A DNA stretch of 64,000 nt from Amycolatopsis nigrescens CSC17Ta-90 (GCF_000384315.1 NZ_ARVW01000001.1:4030157-4094156), one strand, 5' to 3'. Numbered from the stretch's first letter, positions 33,457 through 42,732 are shown. The notes: generated from the letters alone by a model not told the origin. Made by a program: numbers and translations.

Positions 33457-34446
33457 TTAACGGGCCGAAGGAGAGTTTAGCGGATGCTGTTTGCTGCCCC
33501 GAAGCGGGCTTGCCTGTACCCCGGAATCGCGGGCTACCAGGGTCAACAGGCTCGCTTCCGGGGGGCAGGCGAACCGGGCCGGCGCATAGGGGGAGGTGCC
33601 GAGGCCGGCCGAGACGTGCAGCCACATGTCGGCTCCCCAGCGGGAGACACCGCGGGCTCGTGAGCGGTCCAGTTCGCAGTTGGTGACCAGCGCGCCGAAG
33701 CCCGGGATGCGCAGCTGCCCGCCGTGGGTGTGCCCGGCGAGCACCAGGTCGTAGCCGTCGGCGGCGAACGGGTCCAGTACCCGCGGTTCCGGCGAGTGGG
33801 TCACGCCGAGGCGGAGTGCCGCGCGCCGGTCCGCTCGCCCGGCGATGTCCGGGTAGCGGTCCCGGTTCAGGTGCGGGTCGTCCACGCCGGCCGCGAACAC
33901 GTCCTGCCCGTTGATCCGGAAGCTGCGCCGGACGTGCGTGAGGTCCATCCAGCCGTGCTCGAGCAGGGCGGCGCGGAGATCGCGCCAGGGCAGGTGGATG
34001 CCGTGGATGCGCTTCTTGCGGCCCTTCGGCATCAGGTAGCGCGCCGGGTTCTTGGGCTTGGGGGCGTAGTAGTCGTTGGAGCCGAAGACGAAGACCCCTG
34101 GCCGTTCCAGCAGGGAGCCCATCGCGCGCAGCACGGACGGCACCGCCTGCCGGTGGGCGAGGTTGTCCCCGGTGTTTACCACCAGGTCCGGTTCGAGCTC
34201 GTTCAGCGCGGCGACCCAGCGCTGCTTCGACTGCTGGCCGGGCAGCATGTGCAGGTCGGAGATGTGCAGCAGCTTGATCGGTCGGGCACCAGGTGATAGC
34301 ACGGGCAGTTCGGCCGTGCGCAGGGTCCAATGCCGTCGTTCGATCCCGACGGCGTAACCCAGGGTGGCCGCGCCGAAGGCCGCGGTCCCCACTGCCAGGT
34401 TGCGAACCTTCACACCTGGCGTGACTTTGTTACTGAGAGTACCCAC
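33457..34446 (-). CDS. Membrane-associated metallophosphoesterase (Rv3683-like)
   Basis: A 329-residue calcineurin-like phosphoesterase. An N-terminal hydrophobic helix (VRNLAVGTAAFGAATLGYAVG) precedes the catalytic domain. Metal motifs are HISDLH (residues 61-66), GDN (93-95), FVFGSNDYY, THSPEPRVL and AGHTHGGQLRIPGFGAL. This is the YkuE/Rv3683 group, of unknown substrate. GTG 34446 lies 7 bases after TATCCT, a leaderless start. It sits beside the class A PBP gene, as in mycobacteria, and starts the conserved block that runs to acs. The C-terminal 40 residues are low in complexity. Confidence 0.92.
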   Translation of the reverse strand: MGTLSNKVTPGVKVRNLAVGTAAFGAATLGYAVGIERRHWTLRTAELPVLSPGARPIKLLHISDLHMLPGQQSKQRWVAALNELEPDLVVNTGDNLAHRQAVPSVLRAMGSLLERPGVFVFGSNDYYAPKPKNPARYLMPKGRKKRIHGIHLPWRDLRAALLEHGWMDLTHVRRSFRINGQDVFAAGVDDPHLNRDRYPDIAGRADRRAALRLGVTHSPEPRVLDPFAADGYDLVLAGHTHGGQLRIPGFGALVTNCELDRSRARGVSRWGADMWLHVSAGLGTSPYAPARFACPPEASLLTLVARDSGVQASPLRGSKQHPLNSPSAR

Positions 34447-34589
34447 ATTGTCTAGGATACGTGTTCAACAGACGGATGGAACGCACGCCCCAAGATGCCC
34501 CCGGTTGGCCTATTGCGTACACCGACCAGCGTATACCTGCGTGCTCTTTCCGGCCCGTCCCTACCGCCGGGCGTGTGTGGACAACTCCG

Positions 34590-34614
34590 GCCGACTACCG
34601 TCCGGCACGTTCGT
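34590..34614. repeat. 25-bp direct repeat, left copy (partner 35101-35125)
   Basis: It matches 35101-35125 at 24 of 25 positions. On the minus strand the right copy encodes the last residues and stop of the PBP gene; the left copy follows the stop of the small gene at 34614. A 14-base core of the repeat also occurs at 4557-4570 after the stop of another gene. Confidence 0.8.
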
Positions 34615-35090
34615 CATCCGGCCGGGATCGTGGCTTCGGGCGGCGGGCACTGGCCGAGCTCGGTAAACGGCACACTCTGCCCGGTCGCCTGCGCCGGCAC
34701 CGAGAACTCGAAGCAGCGCTTTGCCTCGAACGGCCCCGGCACGGCCGAGGCGACTCCGCGCACCATCACTACGGCCATGGTGGTTTGGCCAGAAGGGCGG
34801 ACTTCAAGGATTTCTCCGGGGTATCGCGCTGTGGTTTCGCGCAAGTACTGTTCGACCGGCTGGCCATCAGGTGGCGGCTGCCCGAACTCGAGCGCAAGCG
34901 ATTGCGCTGCGTGCTGGGCCGCAGCCAACGCTTTGTCGTTCGCCTCGTCTGAATCGAACATCTCCGAGAGGACCACGACGACCAAGATCGCGAGCAGCAC
35001 CGTCAGGGTCGCGGCGACGATGACGACCCAGAAGGCCACCTTCGCCAGCCGCGATCCCTTGGGCGCATCCGCGATGTCACGGGGCATCAC
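34614..35090 (-). CDS. Single-pass membrane protein, unknown function
   Basis: A 158-residue protein. After a short charged N-terminus (PRDIADAPKGSRLAK), one membrane helix spans about residues 19-42 (VAFWVVIVAATLTVLLAILVVVV). The outer part is mixed alpha/beta with two cysteines (CFEFSVPAQ and LGQCPPPEA) and no recognised domain. It begins 15 bases after the PBP gene stop and is flanked by 25-bp direct repeats. Start codons GTG 35090 and ATG 35087 are both possible. Position behind the PBP suggests a role at the cell wall, but this is only context. Confidence 0.72.
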   Translation of the reverse strand: MMPRDIADAPKGSRLAKVAFWVVIVAATLTVLLAILVVVVLSEMFDSDEANDKALAAAQHAAQSLALEFGQPPPDGQPVEQYLRETTARYPGEILEVRPSGQTTMAVVMVRGVASAVPGPFEAKRCFEFSVPAQATGQSVPFTELGQCPPPEATIPAG

Positions 35091-35100
35091 ACGTCTGTGC

Positions 35101-35125
35101 GCCGACTACCGTCCGGCGCGTTCGT
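35101..35125. repeat. 25-bp direct repeat, right copy (partner 34590-34614)
   Basis: This overlaps the 3' end of the PBP gene, so the PBP sequence is the likely source and the left copy the duplicate. The 511-bp spacing holds only the small membrane protein gene. Confidence 0.8.
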
Positions 35126-37286
35126 ACTTGGGGTCGGACGGAGGTAGCTGGGCGACCTCCTGGCCTTCCATGATCTTATTCATCGCGCCGTAGAACGTGC
35201 GCGCTGGTGTCCTGCCACCGAACATGGTGCCCTTGGGACAGGTGATCACCGTGCCCGGCACGTCGCAGAGGCCGCCCTTGCCGCCTTCGGGCCGGAAGAC
35301 CATCGCCGCGCCGGCCAGCTGCGGGGTGCCGCCGACGAAGGTGGCCGAGCCGTTCTCCTGGGTGGTACCGGTCTTGCCGATCAGCGGCCGGGTCCAGCCC
35401 GCGTTCGAGGCGGCCGCGGCCGAGGTGCCGCCGGGCTGCTCGTCCTTGCTCATGCCGACCGCGAGGCTGTTCGCGAGACCTTCCTCGACGACCTGCTCGC
35501 AGGGCTGCTCGGTGATCTGCTTTGGCTTGCCGTCGCGATCGGTCACCTGGCCGATCGGGGTCGGCGGGCACCACTTGCCGCCGCTGAGAATCGTGGCGGC
35601 CACGTTCGCCAGTTCCAGCCCGCTCAGCGGGGACGGACCGAGGGTGAAGGAACCCTGCCCCGGCGAGTTCTCCTTGGGACCGAAGAAGGTGCTCTGGCTG
35701 ACGTTCTCGCCGGGCTCCTTCGAATCGGGCTTCACGGTGCCGCCGCCGAGGTTGCTGGCCATCGTCTCGCGCATGCCCAGCTTGCTGGCCATGTCGACCA
35801 CCGAACCCATGCCCGCCTGTTCCTCGAGGATGACGAAGCCGGTGTTCGGCGAGGTGGCCAGCGCGCTCTGCAGCGACATCGAGCTGGGGTAGTTGGAGCC
35901 CTCGTTGTTGCTGAGGCAGTAGGCACGGGTGCCCCGCGCGACCGTCGGGCAGCTCGGCCCACCACCGGTGAACACCGACGAGCTGTAGCTGCCCGGTACC
36001 TGGATGTTGCTGAAGATCCCGGCCTTCCCCTCCTTCAGGGCCGCCGCCGCGGTGAAGATCTTGTAGCTCGACCCGGCGCCGCCGGTGTTGTAAACCCCGG
36101 ACGGCAGGCCGAAGATGGTCTGCCCGGCGGCGGCATCCGGGCCGTAGTCCCGGTTCGCCGCCAGCGCCACCACCTCGTGTTTTTCCTTGCCCGGCCGCAC
36201 CAGCGACAGGGTGTTGGCCACGTTCTTCTGCTTCTTGTTGACCTGCGACTCGGCGGAGACCTTGGCCTCGTGGTTGGCCTTCTGGTCCATGCTGGTCCGG
36301 ATCGTGTAGCCGCCGGTGTAAAGGTCGTCCTTGGTCATCCCGGACTTGAGCAGGTAGTCCTCGACGTACTGGCAGAAGAAACCGTTCTCGGTACCGGCGC
36401 CGGTGCAGTTCGCGGCCGGCTTCTTCGGCGCCCCCGGGGTTACGCCCAGCGGCTCGGCCTTGGCCTTGTCCGCGTCCACCTTGGCCAGCTTCTGGTTGTC
36501 CACCATGCGATCCAGCACCAGGTCGCGCCGTTCCTTGGCCTTCTCCGGGTTCCGCCACGGGTCGAAGACGATCGGGTTGTTCACGATCCCGGCCAGCAGC
36601 GCGGACTGCGCCACGTTGAGGTCCTTCGCCTGCACCCCGAAGTAGGTCTGCGCGGCCGCGCCGATGCCGTAGATCTGCCGGGAGAACTCGACCACGTTCA
36701 AGTAGCCGGCCAGGATCTGTTCCTTGGTCATCTTGGTCTCGAGCTGGATCGCGATCCGCGCTTCCTTCAGCTTGCGGGCGATCGACACCTCCTGGGCCTT
36801 GGCCTGGCCCATCTTGGCCGCGTTGATGTCCTCTTCGCTGTCGCTCTTCGGCCGGTTGGTCACGTTGATCAGGTAGTTCTTCACGTACTGCTGGGTCAGC
36901 GTGGACGCACCCTGGGTGCTGCCGCCGCTGGTGCTCACCGCGGCCCGGATGGTGCCCTTCCAGTCCACCCCGTGGTGCTCGTAGAACCGGCGGTCCTCCA
37001 CCGAGACCAGTGCCCACTTCATCGCGTCCGAGATCTGGTCCGGCGCGGTCGGGATCCGGTACTGCTTGTACAGCGTCGCGATCTGGTTGCCCGCCGAGTC
37101 GGTCACCGACGTGACCAGCGGCGGCGGCTCGTTCGCCAGATCGGCCGACATGCTGTCGACCGTCTCGCTGGCGCGGTTGGAGACCACCCCCGCCGCACCG
37201 ACCACGGGGAACAGCACCCCGGCGACGAGCACCCCCGCGAGCAGACAGAGACCGACGAGCTTGAACAGACCATCCCTCTTACGCAC
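35106..37286 (-). CDS. ponA2: Class A penicillin-binding protein (PonA2-like)
   Basis: A 726-residue bifunctional peptidoglycan synthase. A membrane anchor near residues 8-34 is followed by the GT51 glycosyltransferase (VSVEDRRFYEHHGVDW with catalytic E97; STLTQQYVKN) and then the transpeptidase. The nucleophile Ser lies in GAGSSYKIFTAA near residue 410, S-x-N in TSPNTGF, and KTGTT near residue 650. No PASTA repeat is visible at the C-terminus, unlike mycobacterial PonA2. GTG 37286 lies 6 bases after TACCCT on the minus strand, a leaderless start. It diverges from whiB4, the M. tuberculosis order. Confidence 0.94.
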   Translation of the reverse strand: MRKRDGLFKLVGLCLLAGVLVAGVLFPVVGAAGVVSNRASETVDSMSADLANEPPPLVTSVTDSAGNQIATLYKQYRIPTAPDQISDAMKWALVSVEDRRFYEHHGVDWKGTIRAAVSTSGGSTQGASTLTQQYVKNYLINVTNRPKSDSEEDINAAKMGQAKAQEVSIARKLKEARIAIQLETKMTKEQILAGYLNVVEFSRQIYGIGAAAQTYFGVQAKDLNVAQSALLAGIVNNPIVFDPWRNPEKAKERRDLVLDRMVDNQKLAKVDADKAKAEPLGVTPGAPKKPAANCTGAGTENGFFCQYVEDYLLKSGMTKDDLYTGGYTIRTSMDQKANHEAKVSAESQVNKKQKNVANTLSLVRPGKEKHEVVALAANRDYGPDAAAGQTIFGLPSGVYNTGGAGSSYKIFTAAAALKEGKAGIFSNIQVPGSYSSSVFTGGGPSCPTVARGTRAYCLSNNEGSNYPSSMSLQSALATSPNTGFVILEEQAGMGSVVDMASKLGMRETMASNLGGGTVKPDSKEPGENVSQSTFFGPKENSPGQGSFTLGPSPLSGLELANVAATILSGGKWCPPTPIGQVTDRDGKPKQITEQPCEQVVEEGLANSLAVGMSKDEQPGGTSAAAASNAGWTRPLIGKTGTTQENGSATFVGGTPQLAGAAMVFRPEGGKGGLCDVPGTVITCPKGTMFGGRTPARTFYGAMNKIMEGQEVAQLPPSDPKYERAGR

Positions 37287-37607
37287 GTGGCCAGGGTACG
37301 CGGAGGGGGTGTGAACGCCGTGACCTCGGACCCCTCATTATCACGAAACTGCGCGTCAGCGGTGACATCAGGTAACAAAAAAGATCCGACAACTTGGCGA
37401 GGGAACCGTGAGCGCCTACAGTCCGTCAACGTCTCACAAAGAATATCCGGCGGATGGGTGAGCGGATGAGTCCGCTTCGCCTAGTCGCCGGCGCCGGCGC
37501 CGGGGAGGCGCAGGCCGGCCGACGTGAGCAATAGGGAGGTCCGCCGGTGGTGACGGGGCATCGCCTCGCCTGCCCGCGGGATCGACACAGGGTAGGGAGC
37601 TGGGGGT
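37287..37607. other. 321-bp divergent region between ponA2 and whiB4
   Basis: It carries the leaderless -10 of the PBP gene (TACCCT on the minus strand, 37293-37298) and the whiB4 promoter (37394-37422). The rest, about 180 bases, would be the whiB4 leader. It contains a GCCGGCGCCGGCGCCGG tract at about 37488-37503. I see no gene in it. Confidence 0.5.
37394..37422 (+). promoter_or_regulatory. Probable whiB4 promoter
   Basis: TTGGCG (37394-37399) and TACAGT (37417-37422) are 17 bases apart, a good vegetative-type pair. Transcription would begin near 37429 and give a leader of about 180 bases. Confidence 0.55.
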
Positions 37608-37919
37608 ATGGAAACCAACCAGTCGCACTGGCGAGTCAGCGCGTCCTGCCGGGACGCGGACCCGGACGGGTTGTTCGTACGTGGGGCGGAACAGAACAAG
37701 GCCAAGACGGTCTGCATGGGCTGTCCCGTGCGCACCGAGTGCTTGGCCGAGGCACTGGATCACCGGATCAATTTCGGCATCTGGGGCGGCATGACCGAAC
37801 GGGAGCGCCGGGCCCTGCTGCGGCGACGCCCGGACGTCTCGTCCTGGACCGAGCTGCTGGAGTCCGCCAAGCGCGAGTTCGGTGAGCTGATCGAGACGCA
37901 GGCGGTCCGGGCCGGCTGA
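37608..37919 (+). CDS. whiB4: WhiB-family iron-sulfur regulator (WhiB4-like)
   Basis: A 103-residue WhiB protein. The four cluster cysteines are C14, C36, C39 and C45 (C-x21-C-x2-C-x5-C), followed by the GIWGG turn (57-61) and a basic RRALLRRR DNA-binding stretch. It would hold an oxygen- and nitric-oxide-sensitive 4Fe-4S cluster and act through the sigma factor. The position between ponA2 and the two ArsA-type genes is that of WhiB4 in M. tuberculosis, a redox regulator; the assignment rests on this order. GGTAGGGAG lies 11 bases before the ATG, and a separate promoter with a long leader is likely. Confidence 0.92.
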   Translation: METNQSHWRVSASCRDADPDGLFVRGAEQNKAKTVCMGCPVRTECLAEALDHRINFGIWGGMTERERRALLRRRPDVSSWTELLESAKREFGELIETQAVRAG

Positions 37920-37928
37920 AGCGGCGGC

Positions 37929-39074
37929 TCAGGTCCTGCCGAGCTGGTCGCCGATGTCGCGCAGCCCGGCGATGTCGTGCACATCGCTGGGCAGCGCGGG
38001 CACCTCGACGATCTGCACGCTCGGGTGCGCCCTGGTGAACCGGGCCAGCAGCCGCTGCTCGCGCTCGGCCACCGCCACCCGGTCGGCGTGCAGCCGAAGT
38101 ACCGCGGTGGCCAGCGGCGCTGCCTTGCCGTCCCGCTCCAGCGCGTCCGCGGCGGCCGTCGCGTCGCTCGCGGACAGATCGGCGAGCACCGGGTGGGTGC
38201 GGTTGGCGACCAGCCCGGCCAGCGGCATCGACTCCGCGGACAGCCGCTCCACGAAGTAGCTGGCCTCGCGCAGCGCGTCCGGTTCCGGGGCGGCCACCAC
38301 CAGGAACGCGGTACCCGAGGAGCGCAGCAGCTCCGCGGTCTTGCGGGCCCGCTCGCGGAAGCCGCCGAACATGCTGTCGAAGGCCTGCACGAACGCCGAC
38401 GCGTCGCTGAGCAGCTGCCCGCCGAGGATGGTGGACACCGCCTTGGCGAACATCGAGAACCCGGTGCTGACCACCTTGCGCAGGCCCCAGCCGCCGGCCT
38501 TGGCCGGCGCGGTGAGCAGTTTGATCATCCGGCCGTCCAGCGCGGTGACCAGCCGCGTCGGCGCGTCCAGGAAGTCCAGCGCGGACCGGCTCGGCGGGGT
38601 GTCCACCACGATCAGGTCCCAGTCGCCGGAACCGGCGAGTTGGCCCAGCTTCTCCATCGCCATGTACTCCTGCGTGCCGGAGAAGGACGTGGAAATGGTC
38701 TGGTAGAAGGGATTGGCCAGCAGGTTCGCGGCGCGCTCCGGCCCGGCGTGCACCCGCACCATGTCGTCGAAGGTGCGCCGCATGTCCAGCATCATCGCCC
38801 ACAGCTCGCCCTTGGGCTCGAAGCCGGCGACCGCGACCTGCTTGGGCTGGTTGCCCAGCTCCCGCAGGCCGAGCGCCTGCGCCAGCCGCTTAGCCGGGTC
38901 GATGGTGAGCACCACGGTCTGCCGTCCGCGTTCGGCCGCGCGCAGCGCCAGTGCGGCCGCGGTGGTGGTCTTGCCGACCCCGCCGGAACCGCAGCAGACG
39001 ATCACCCGGCTGGCCGGATCGTCGATCAGCGCGTCCAGGTCGAGGTCGTCGGGGGGCCGCTCGGTTTCCGCCAT
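37929..39074 (-). CDS. ArsA/GET3-type ATPase, second subunit (Rv3680-like)
   Basis: A 381-residue P-loop ATPase. The deviant Walker [11 protein letters not shown] lies at residues 29-38 with the intersubunit signature lysine, [12 protein letters not shown] follows, and switch I/II segments include [17 protein letters not shown]. Together with the next upstream gene it forms a tandem pair, like Rv3679/Rv3680, which are linked in mycobacteria to tolerance of toxic metabolites such as glycerol-derived methylglyoxal and nitric oxide. It starts at ATG 39074, whose A is the last base of the partner's TGA. The C-terminus is a helical lid with [10 protein letters not shown]. Confidence 0.92.
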   Translation of the reverse strand: MAETERPPDDLDLDALIDDPASRVIVCCGSGGVGKTTTAAALALRAAERGRQTVVLTIDPAKRLAQALGLRELGNQPKQVAVAGFEPKGELWAMMLDMRRTFDDMVRVHAGPERAANLLANPFYQTISTSFSGTQEYMAMEKLGQLAGSGDWDLIVVDTPPSRSALDFLDAPTRLVTALDGRMIKLLTAPAKAGGWGLRKVVSTGFSMFAKAVSTILGGQLLSDASAFVQAFDSMFGGFRERARKTAELLRSSGTAFLVVAAPEPDALREASYFVERLSAESMPLAGLVANRTHPVLADLSASDATAAADALERDGKAAPLATAVLRLHADRVAVAEREQRLLARFTRAHPSVQIVEVPALPSDVHDIAGLRDIGDQLGRT

Positions 39075-40078
39075 CACCGCACACCCTGGTCGGTCAGCGC
39101 CTCGGCCAGCTCGTACAGCGCGGCGACGTCCACGCCGGCGGTGATCTCGGGCAGCTCCAGGGTGGGTAGATCCGCCTCGGCGAGCTGGTCCCGCGCCCGC
39201 TGTTCCGCGGCCACCCTGATCGCGTGCTCCACGGTCTCCTCGACCAGCGCCTCCAGGGTGGCCTCCGGCAGCGCGAGGCCGGCGGACGCGAGCCCGGTGC
39301 GGACCCGGGAGGCGTCCACCCTGCCGTCCGCGGCGGCGGTCACCGACCTGGCCGGCAGCCGCGGCGGCCGGACCCGGTTCACCAGCACCGCGCCGGGCCG
39401 GAGGTCGGCGCCGTCGAGTTCGCTGACCGCCTCCACGGCCTCCCGCACCGGCATCTCTTCGAGCAGGGTCACCAGGTGCACCACGGTGCCGCCGGAGTGC
39501 AGCAACCGCACCACTCCTTCCGCCTGGCCGCGGATCGGGCCGGTCTTGGCCAGGTCGGTGAGCGCCTTGGTGACGTCCAGGAACTTGACCACCCTGCCGG
39601 TCGGCGGCGCGTCCACCACCACCGCGTCGTAGCTGTACCGGCCGTCGGACTCGGTGCGCCCGACGCACTCCTTGATCTTGCCGGTGAGCAGTACGTCCCG
39701 CAGGCCCGGCGCGAGCGTGGTGGCGAACTCGACGGCGCCCATCCGGCGCAGGGTGCGGCCGGCGAAACCCAGGTTGTAGAACAGCTCGAAGTACTCCAGC
39801 AGCGCGGCTTCCACGTCGATGTGCAGCGCCCGCACCTCGCCCCCGCCCGGGGTGGACGCGATCCGCTGCTCCGCGTACGGCAACGGCTCGGCGTCGAAGA
39901 GTTGGGCGATGCCCTGGCGGCCTTCGACCTCGACCAGCAGCACCCGCCTGCCGCCGGCGGCGAGCGCGATGGCCAGCGACGCGGCGATCGTGGTCTTGCC
40001 GGTCCCGCCCTTCCCGGTCACGAAGTGCAGCCGGGCGCGCGCGAGCTCGTCGGTCCAGCCGGGCAGCGGTGTGGTCAC
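39074..40078 (-). CDS. ArsA/GET3-type ATPase, first subunit (Rv3679-like)
   Basis: A 334-residue ATPase of the ArsA/GET3 fold. The Walker [13 protein letters not shown] lies at residues 19-30, [16 protein letters not shown] replaces the usual DPA-type segment, and [17 protein letters not shown] is the switch II region. It pairs with the gene at 37929 and is the first gene of the operon. GTG 40078 follows TAGGCT by 6 bases on the minus strand, a leaderless start. Two non-identical subunits in tandem suggest a heteromeric ATPase, and no arsenite pump gene is present. Function is inferred from the mycobacterial order. Confidence 0.92.
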   Translation of the reverse strand: MTTPLPGWTDELARARLHFVTGKGGTGKTTIAASLAIALAAGGRRVLLVEVEGRQGIAQLFDAEPLPYAEQRIASTPGGGEVRALHIDVEAALLEYFELFYNLGFAGRTLRRMGAVEFATTLAPGLRDVLLTGKIKECVGRTESDGRYSYDAVVVDAPPTGRVVKFLDVTKALTDLAKTGPIRGQAEGVVRLLHSGGTVVHLVTLLEEMPVREAVEAVSELDGADLRPGAVLVNRVRPPRLPARSVTAAADGRVDASRVRTGLASAGLALPEATLEALVEETVEHAIRVAAEQRARDQLAEADLPTLELPEITAGVDVAALYELAEALTDQGVR

Positions 40079-40099
40079 GTTCGCAGCCTAATTCAGGGC

Positions 40100-40348
40100 T
40101 TAACTAGCCAGCAGCATGACGCTGACCGCTGTCACCAGCACGACCACCGCCGTCCAGGCCACGACCGGCGGGAGCACGGTGAAAGTGAGCAGCCCGAGCA
40201 GCAGCAGTGCGGTGCAGGTCACAGCACCGGATACGGCGACCTGCCCGGAACTGTGCGTGCGGTCACGGACCTTGGCCATCACCACCGGCACCAGCACGAT
40301 CCCGGGCAGCGCGAGCAGGGCCGTCGCGATGATGCGCCAGGTTTCCAC
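40100..40348 (-). CDS. Small membrane protein
   Basis: An 82-residue protein that is almost entirely hydrophobic. Three membrane segments are likely (residues 4-25, 37-58 and 60-80), with a short polar loop [12 protein letters not shown] between the first two. No known family is recognised. TAACGT lies 6 bases before GTG 40348 on the minus strand, the leaderless pattern, and this supports it as a true gene. It is on the same strand as the ArsA pair and the lipase. The gap to the downstream ArsA gene start is 21 bases, yet that gene has its own -10. Confidence 0.68.
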   Translation of the reverse strand: METWRIIATALLALPGIVLVPVVMAKVRDRTHSSGQVAVSGAVTCTALLLLGLLTFTVLPPVVAWTAVVVLVTAVSVMLLAS

Positions 40349-40395
40349 GGTTCCACGTTAGCGATCAGCCGGCGCCCGATCCGTCCATTTCGGAC

Positions 40396-41259
40396 TCAAC
40401 GCTGGACGGGCACGCAGGGCACCGGCCGGGCGCCCGCCGGGTCGAGAGCGCCCAGCACGTGCCCGATCGCGTTCGGGTCGAACACGATGCCGACGTGGTC
40501 GACCTGGTCCGCCGGGCAGCTTTCCTGGAGCACCACGTTCCGCACGTTCGGGCCGTCGCCGAGCCCGCTGGTGTAGGGCACGATGTTCCGGTCGTACTCG
40601 GTGACGATGTTGGTGTAGCTGATGTTCGGCAGGAAAATGCCGCCTTCGTGCAGTTTGCGCAGCATCTCCGAGCCGGTGAGCAGGTCCGGGCAGGCGGCGC
40701 AGTTGGTCAGCAGCCCGCTGACCGCGCCGAGGCCGAGCGTGCGCAGCAGCCCGTAGATGTAGGCGAGGCCGAACAGGTTGGTGCCGCCCCAGATCGGGGC
40801 CAGGCTGACGTACCGGTTGATCTTGTCCTGGCCGCCGAGCAGTTTCGCGTAGTAGGTGGGCACCATGGTGCCCTGCGAATAGCCGACGATGTCCACTTTG
40901 CCCGCTCCGGTAACCGCACGGACCACCTCGATGAAGTCCCGCAGCTCCTTCGCGCTGTAGTCCATCGGCATCAGGCCGCCGACCACGTCGCCGGTGATCG
41001 GGCTGTCCGGCAGCACGCCGTAGGTCAGCGAGTAGGCGCAGTAGCCCTCGCGTTCGAGGACGGGCCCGATCTCGCGCCAGGTGCGTTCCTTGTTGTCGCC
41101 GGTGCCGTGCACGAGCACCACCGGTTCGGGGTGCGCCGCGCTCGGCCGGCAGCTCCAGTCGTTCACGCCGCGCGGGTTCGCGGCCGCCGCCGGCGCGCCG
41201 AGCGAACCGGCCAGCAGGACGAGCGCGAGCGTGACGATGCCTGGTCTGCGCAGGCGCAT
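40396..41259 (-). CDS. Secreted lipase (class 2 / EstA-like)
   Basis: A 287-residue secreted hydrolase. Residues 1-27 are a Sec signal (MRLRRPGIVTLALVLLAG, ending AAAA). PVVLVHGTGDN near residues 47-55 is the oxyanion turn. The nucleophile is S128 in VDIVGYSQGT, and a late DQVDHVGIVFDP segment supplies the His. Six cysteines in the mature part (including CRPS, YCAY, NCAACPD and ESCPAD) suggest disulfides. It would cleave acylglycerols or other esters outside the cell. The ATG at 41259 has only a weak GAGG nearby. It stands between the small membrane protein gene and the DUF4177 gene, which is divergent. Confidence 0.92.
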   Translation of the reverse strand: MRLRRPGIVTLALVLLAGSLGAPAAAANPRGVNDWSCRPSAAHPEPVVLVHGTGDNKERTWREIGPVLEREGYCAYSLTYGVLPDSPITGDVVGGLMPMDYSAKELRDFIEVVRAVTGAGKVDIVGYSQGTMVPTYYAKLLGGQDKINRYVSLAPIWGGTNLFGLAYIYGLLRTLGLGAVSGLLTNCAACPDLLTGSEMLRKLHEGGIFLPNISYTNIVTEYDRNIVPYTSGLGDGPNVRNVVLQESCPADQVDHVGIVFDPNAIGHVLGALDPAGARPVPCVPVQR

Positions 41260-41432
41260 GAGGACCCCCGTTGACGTGTGCGACGAACCGTGATGGACAC
41301 CTTCGAGATTCCTGGAGTTCGCGCTGGTCAGCTAGGACACATCAGGGTGGACTACCGGTAGCCGATGATTACTTTGAGTGAGCTGGTCAGGTCTTGGACC
41401 GGCAACTTGATGCGGTCGTTACGCTCGCCCCC

Positions 41433-41594
41433 ATGAGTGCCACCAAATGGGAGTACGCGACGGTTCCGCTCCTGATCCACGCCACCAAGCAGATCCTGGA
41501 CCAGTGGGGCGAGGACGGCTGGGAGCTGGTCACCGTGCTGCCCAACCCGAGCGGCGAGCAGCATGTCGCCTACCTCAAACGAGCCAAGAGCTAG
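41433..41594 (+). CDS. DUF4177 family small protein
   Basis: A 53-residue protein matching DUF4177: WEYATVPLLIHATKQILDQWGEDGWELVTVLPNP, then HVAYLKRAKS, a small alpha-beta fold of unknown role. A similarly small gene sits before Rv3678c in mycobacteria. The ATG at 41433 is 7 bases after TACGCT, a leaderless start and the head of a run of plus-strand genes reaching at least 42692. RidA follows after 13 bases. Too short for many gene finders, but the family pattern is clear. Confidence 0.88.
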   Translation: MSATKWEYATVPLLIHATKQILDQWGEDGWELVTVLPNPSGEQHVAYLKRAKS

Positions 41595-41607
41595 CGGAGG
41601 CGGGCCG

Positions 41608-42063
41608 ATGACCTGGAGTGCAAGGCTCGCCGAGCTCGGCATCGAGCTCCCCGCGGTGGCCGCCCCGCTCGCCGCGTACGTGCCGGCCAACCGGAGCGGC
41701 TCGTACGTCTACACCGCTGGACAGCTGCCGTTCGTCGACGGCACGTTGGCGGCCACCGGCAAAGTGGGCGCCGAGGTCAGTCCAGAGGAGGCCAAGGGCC
41801 TGGCCCGTACCTCCGCGTTGAACGCGCTGGCGGCGGTGCACGCGCTGGTGGGGATCGACTCGGTGGTCAAGATCGTCAAGGTGGTGGGTTTCGTGGCGTC
41901 CGCGGAGGGCTTCACCGGGCAGCCCGCCGTGCTCAATGGAACGTCCGAGCTGCTCGGTGAGATCTTCGGCGAGGCGGGCGTGCACGCCCGGTCCGCGGTG
42001 GGTGTCGCGGAGCTTCCGCTCGGTGCCCCGGTTGAGGTCGAACTGATCGTGGAGGTGTCCTGA
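41608..42063 (+). CDS. RidA/YjgF family protein
   Basis: A 151-residue RidA-family protein (Rv3678c-like). The trimeric family fold shows in SGSYVYTAGQLPFVDGTLAATGKVGAEV near the start and VVKIVKVVGFVASAEGFTGQPAVLNG in the middle. RidA enzymes deaminate reactive enamine and imine intermediates. The usual catalytic Arg of the archetype is not clearly present (HARSAVGVAELP at the C-terminus carries one), so this may belong to a non-deaminase subfamily. GCGGAGG lies 7-13 bases before the ATG. Its stop shares one base with the next start. Confidence 0.9.
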   Translation: MTWSARLAELGIELPAVAAPLAAYVPANRSGSYVYTAGQLPFVDGTLAATGKVGAEVSPEEAKGLARTSALNALAAVHALVGIDSVVKIVKVVGFVASAEGFTGQPAVLNGTSELLGEIFGEAGVHARSAVGVAELPLGAPVEVELIVEVS

Positions 42064-42692
42064 TGGACCCGGATATCGAGCTTGCTTGTCACGAACTGTT
42101 ACTGCGACTGGCGGGCCGGCTGCCGGACCGGTTGCTGTGGCGCTTCCGCGACTGGCTCGGCGAGGGCGCGATGAGCACCCTCGCGCGCACGCTACCAAGA
42201 TCTTTGCTTAAGCACAGCATTGACCTCGATCAGCCCGAGTACCGCCTGCTGGTCGCCGGACTGGTCCCGCACGGCGCCGATTGGCACCAGGTCAGTTCGA
42301 CGCTTGGGGTAGACGACATCACTCAGACCGGGTACACATTCACCCGGAGTGCGCCCGAATGGGTGAACTCCGTCGACTCGGTGTCGGTATTGATTCACGC
42401 AACGTTGCGTGGTCGACCCGACGTGGGTGAAGTTCGGGAAAGCTGGCGGCACGGTGGTGTTTCCGGTGAGCGCGAGGCGAAGCGAGTACTGCTGATCACC
42501 GCGCTTTCCAGCATGCCGAGGCTGACCGGCGAACTGCAGCGGGTGATGCGCGTCCTGGGGGATGAGGAACCCAGCGTCGAGGTGATGCCGCCGCGGTTCG
42601 AACTTCCCGGGTACCACCAGGCCGCGCTCGCGAACTCGGAACTGGTTTGCGTTGGTGCGGTGGACACCGGGCATCGACTCGCCGCTGCGTGA
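42063..42692 (+). CDS. Unrecognised protein following RidA
   Basis: A 209-residue soluble protein. Its front half is helical, with two leucine/arginine-rich segments (ELLLRLAGRLPDRLLWRFRDWLGE). The rest is mixed and contains FTRSAPEWVNSVDSVSVLIHATLRGRPD and a basic-acidic helix. The codon usage is a little less GC-biased than its neighbours (for example CTTGCTTGTCACGAACTG early on). I do not recognise a family. The ATG shares a base with the RidA stop, so it is translationally coupled to RidA. No counterpart stands at this place in the M. tuberculosis order I recall. Confidence 0.72.
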   Translation: MDPDIELACHELLLRLAGRLPDRLLWRFRDWLGEGAMSTLARTLPRSLLKHSIDLDQPEYRLLVAGLVPHGADWHQVSSTLGVDDITQTGYTFTRSAPEWVNSVDSVSVLIHATLRGRPDVGEVRESWRHGGVSGEREAKRVLLITALSSMPRLTGELQRVMRVLGDEEPSVEVMPPRFELPGYHQAALANSELVCVGAVDTGHRLAAA

Positions 42693-42732
42693 CGCTCGCT
42701 CCATCCGGCGAGCTGGAGGGAGTTGTTAGGGC

